The notes under the pieces were generated by a model that saw nothing but the letters and a program-made list of their open reading frames with translations, searched no databases and was not told the DNA's origin. From the NCBI RefSeq assembly GCF_036345915.1, contig NZ_CP107785.1, positions 6,634,001-6,698,000 on the forward strand: DNA of 64,000 nucleotides, given 5' to 3'. The position numbers were made by a program, and so were the translations under genes. Source of the DNA: Nocardia sp. NBC_00565. Lineage in GTDB: Bacteria > Actinomycetota > Actinomycetes > Mycobacteriales > Mycobacteriaceae. This document shows, piece after piece, positions 63,728-64,000 of the stretch; the first letter of the stretch is position 1, and each line of letters opens with the position of its first letter.

Positions 63728-64000
63728 ATGAGCACCAGCACCACGATGCGCGCCATCGGCATCCGCGAATGGGGCGGCCCGGACGTTCTGACACCCGTCG
63801 AGATCGAGCGGCCCGAACCCGGCGTGACCGAGATCCTGGTGCGGGTGCACGCGGCCGGGGTGAATCCGGTCGACTGGAAGACCCGCACCAGCGGTGGCCT
63901 GATCGTGTGGGGCCCGACGCCCATCGTCGGCTGGGATGTCTCCGGCACGGTCGAGGCGGTCGGGCCCGGGGTGACGCTGTACCAGCCCGGCGACGCGGTC
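63728..64000 (+). CDS. NADP-dependent medium-chain oxidoreductase (5' part only)
   Basis: The first 91 residues of a zinc-independent medium-chain dehydrogenase: MRAIGIREWGGPDVLTPVEI, VHAAGVNPVDWKTRTSGG and GWDVSGTVEAVGPGVTLYQPGD, the standard N-terminal GroES-like domain. AAAGGA precedes the ATG. The gene leaves the window before the cofactor site, so the subgroup cannot be settled. It is divergent from the GlxA/AraC gene, its likely regulator. Confidence 0.88.
   Translation, partial: MSTSTTMRAIGIREWGGPDVLTPVEIERPEPGVTEILVRVHAAGVNPVDWKTRTSGGLIVWGPTPIVGWDVSGTVEAVGPGVTLYQPGDAV

Overview
The window looks like chromosomal DNA from a mycolic-acid actinomycete, most probably Nocardia or a close relative such as Rhodococcus. 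The evidence is high G+C with strongly G/C-biased third codon positions, a mycofactocin locus, a KstR-type operator in front of a 3-ketosteroid 9-alpha-hydroxylase reductase, an actinobacterial str operon (rpsL-rpsG-fusA-tuf), DUF3558 lipoproteins and a type VII secretion substrate pair. This assignment is an inference from gene content.

Layout. From 1 to about 27.0 kb everything runs on the minus strand. Transcription passes from mycofactocin genes (mftA, a fused mftB-mftC, mftF, mftG) to a GAF-domain regulator and then to two large NRPS genes. The first NRPS (5913 aa) carries five complete C-A-T modules plus a sixth C domain. The second starts with a 1-bp stop/start overlap and runs off the left edge. 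A-domain codes read from the sequence give Ser - X - Ser - Thr - X - Ser. The first condensation domain resembles that of EntF, so an aryl-capped, serine-rich peptide, possibly a siderophore, is a reasonable guess. From 27.4 to 34.8 kb lie tetR-kshB, an AlkD-like DNA repair protein, a glutamate-racemase-like protein, a ferredoxin reductase, an SPW protein with its TetR regulator, a hydrolase and a lipoprotein. From 35.0 to 39.4 kb is the str operon. From 39.7 to 43.9 kb are two DUF3558 lipoproteins, hppD, a divergent Lrp/AsnC regulator and an LtrA-like membrane protein.

From 44.0 to 50.0 kb lies an apparent minus-strand uptake and catabolic operon: amidohydrolase, ABC ATPase, permease, substrate-binding lipoprotein, Fe(II)/2-oxoglutarate-type dioxygenase and GntR regulator. 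From 50.1 to 52.3 kb are an AlkZ-like glycosylase and a quinone-reductase-like enzyme. From 52.4 to 55.0 kb are an EspC-like protein and a WXG-containing lytic transglycosylase, both likely type VII substrates. They converge on a Ser/Thr kinase gene whose 3' end seems to have been replaced, out of frame, by the tail of a lipoprotein gene. From 55.2 kb to the end come an acyl-ACP thioesterase, an FprB-type ferredoxin-NADP reductase, a histidine phosphatase, a small membrane protein, a glyoxalase-like protein, a MerR regulator coupled to an aldo-keto reductase behind a 19-bp-spacer promoter, an AhpD-acetyltransferase fusion coupled to a pirin, a GlxA/AraC regulator and the 5' end of another medium-chain reductase.

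Most notable points: (i) the mycofactocin locus has mftB and mftC fused, and mftD and mftE are not between mftC and mftF; (ii) the two NRPS subunits meet at a junction where both carry a similar truncated A-domain-like segment, a possible docking device; (iii) the kinase/lipoprotein chimera; (iv) the uptake-dioxygenase-amidohydrolase operon of unknown substrate. No tRNA or rRNA gene, CRISPR array, insertion sequence or integrase was seen.
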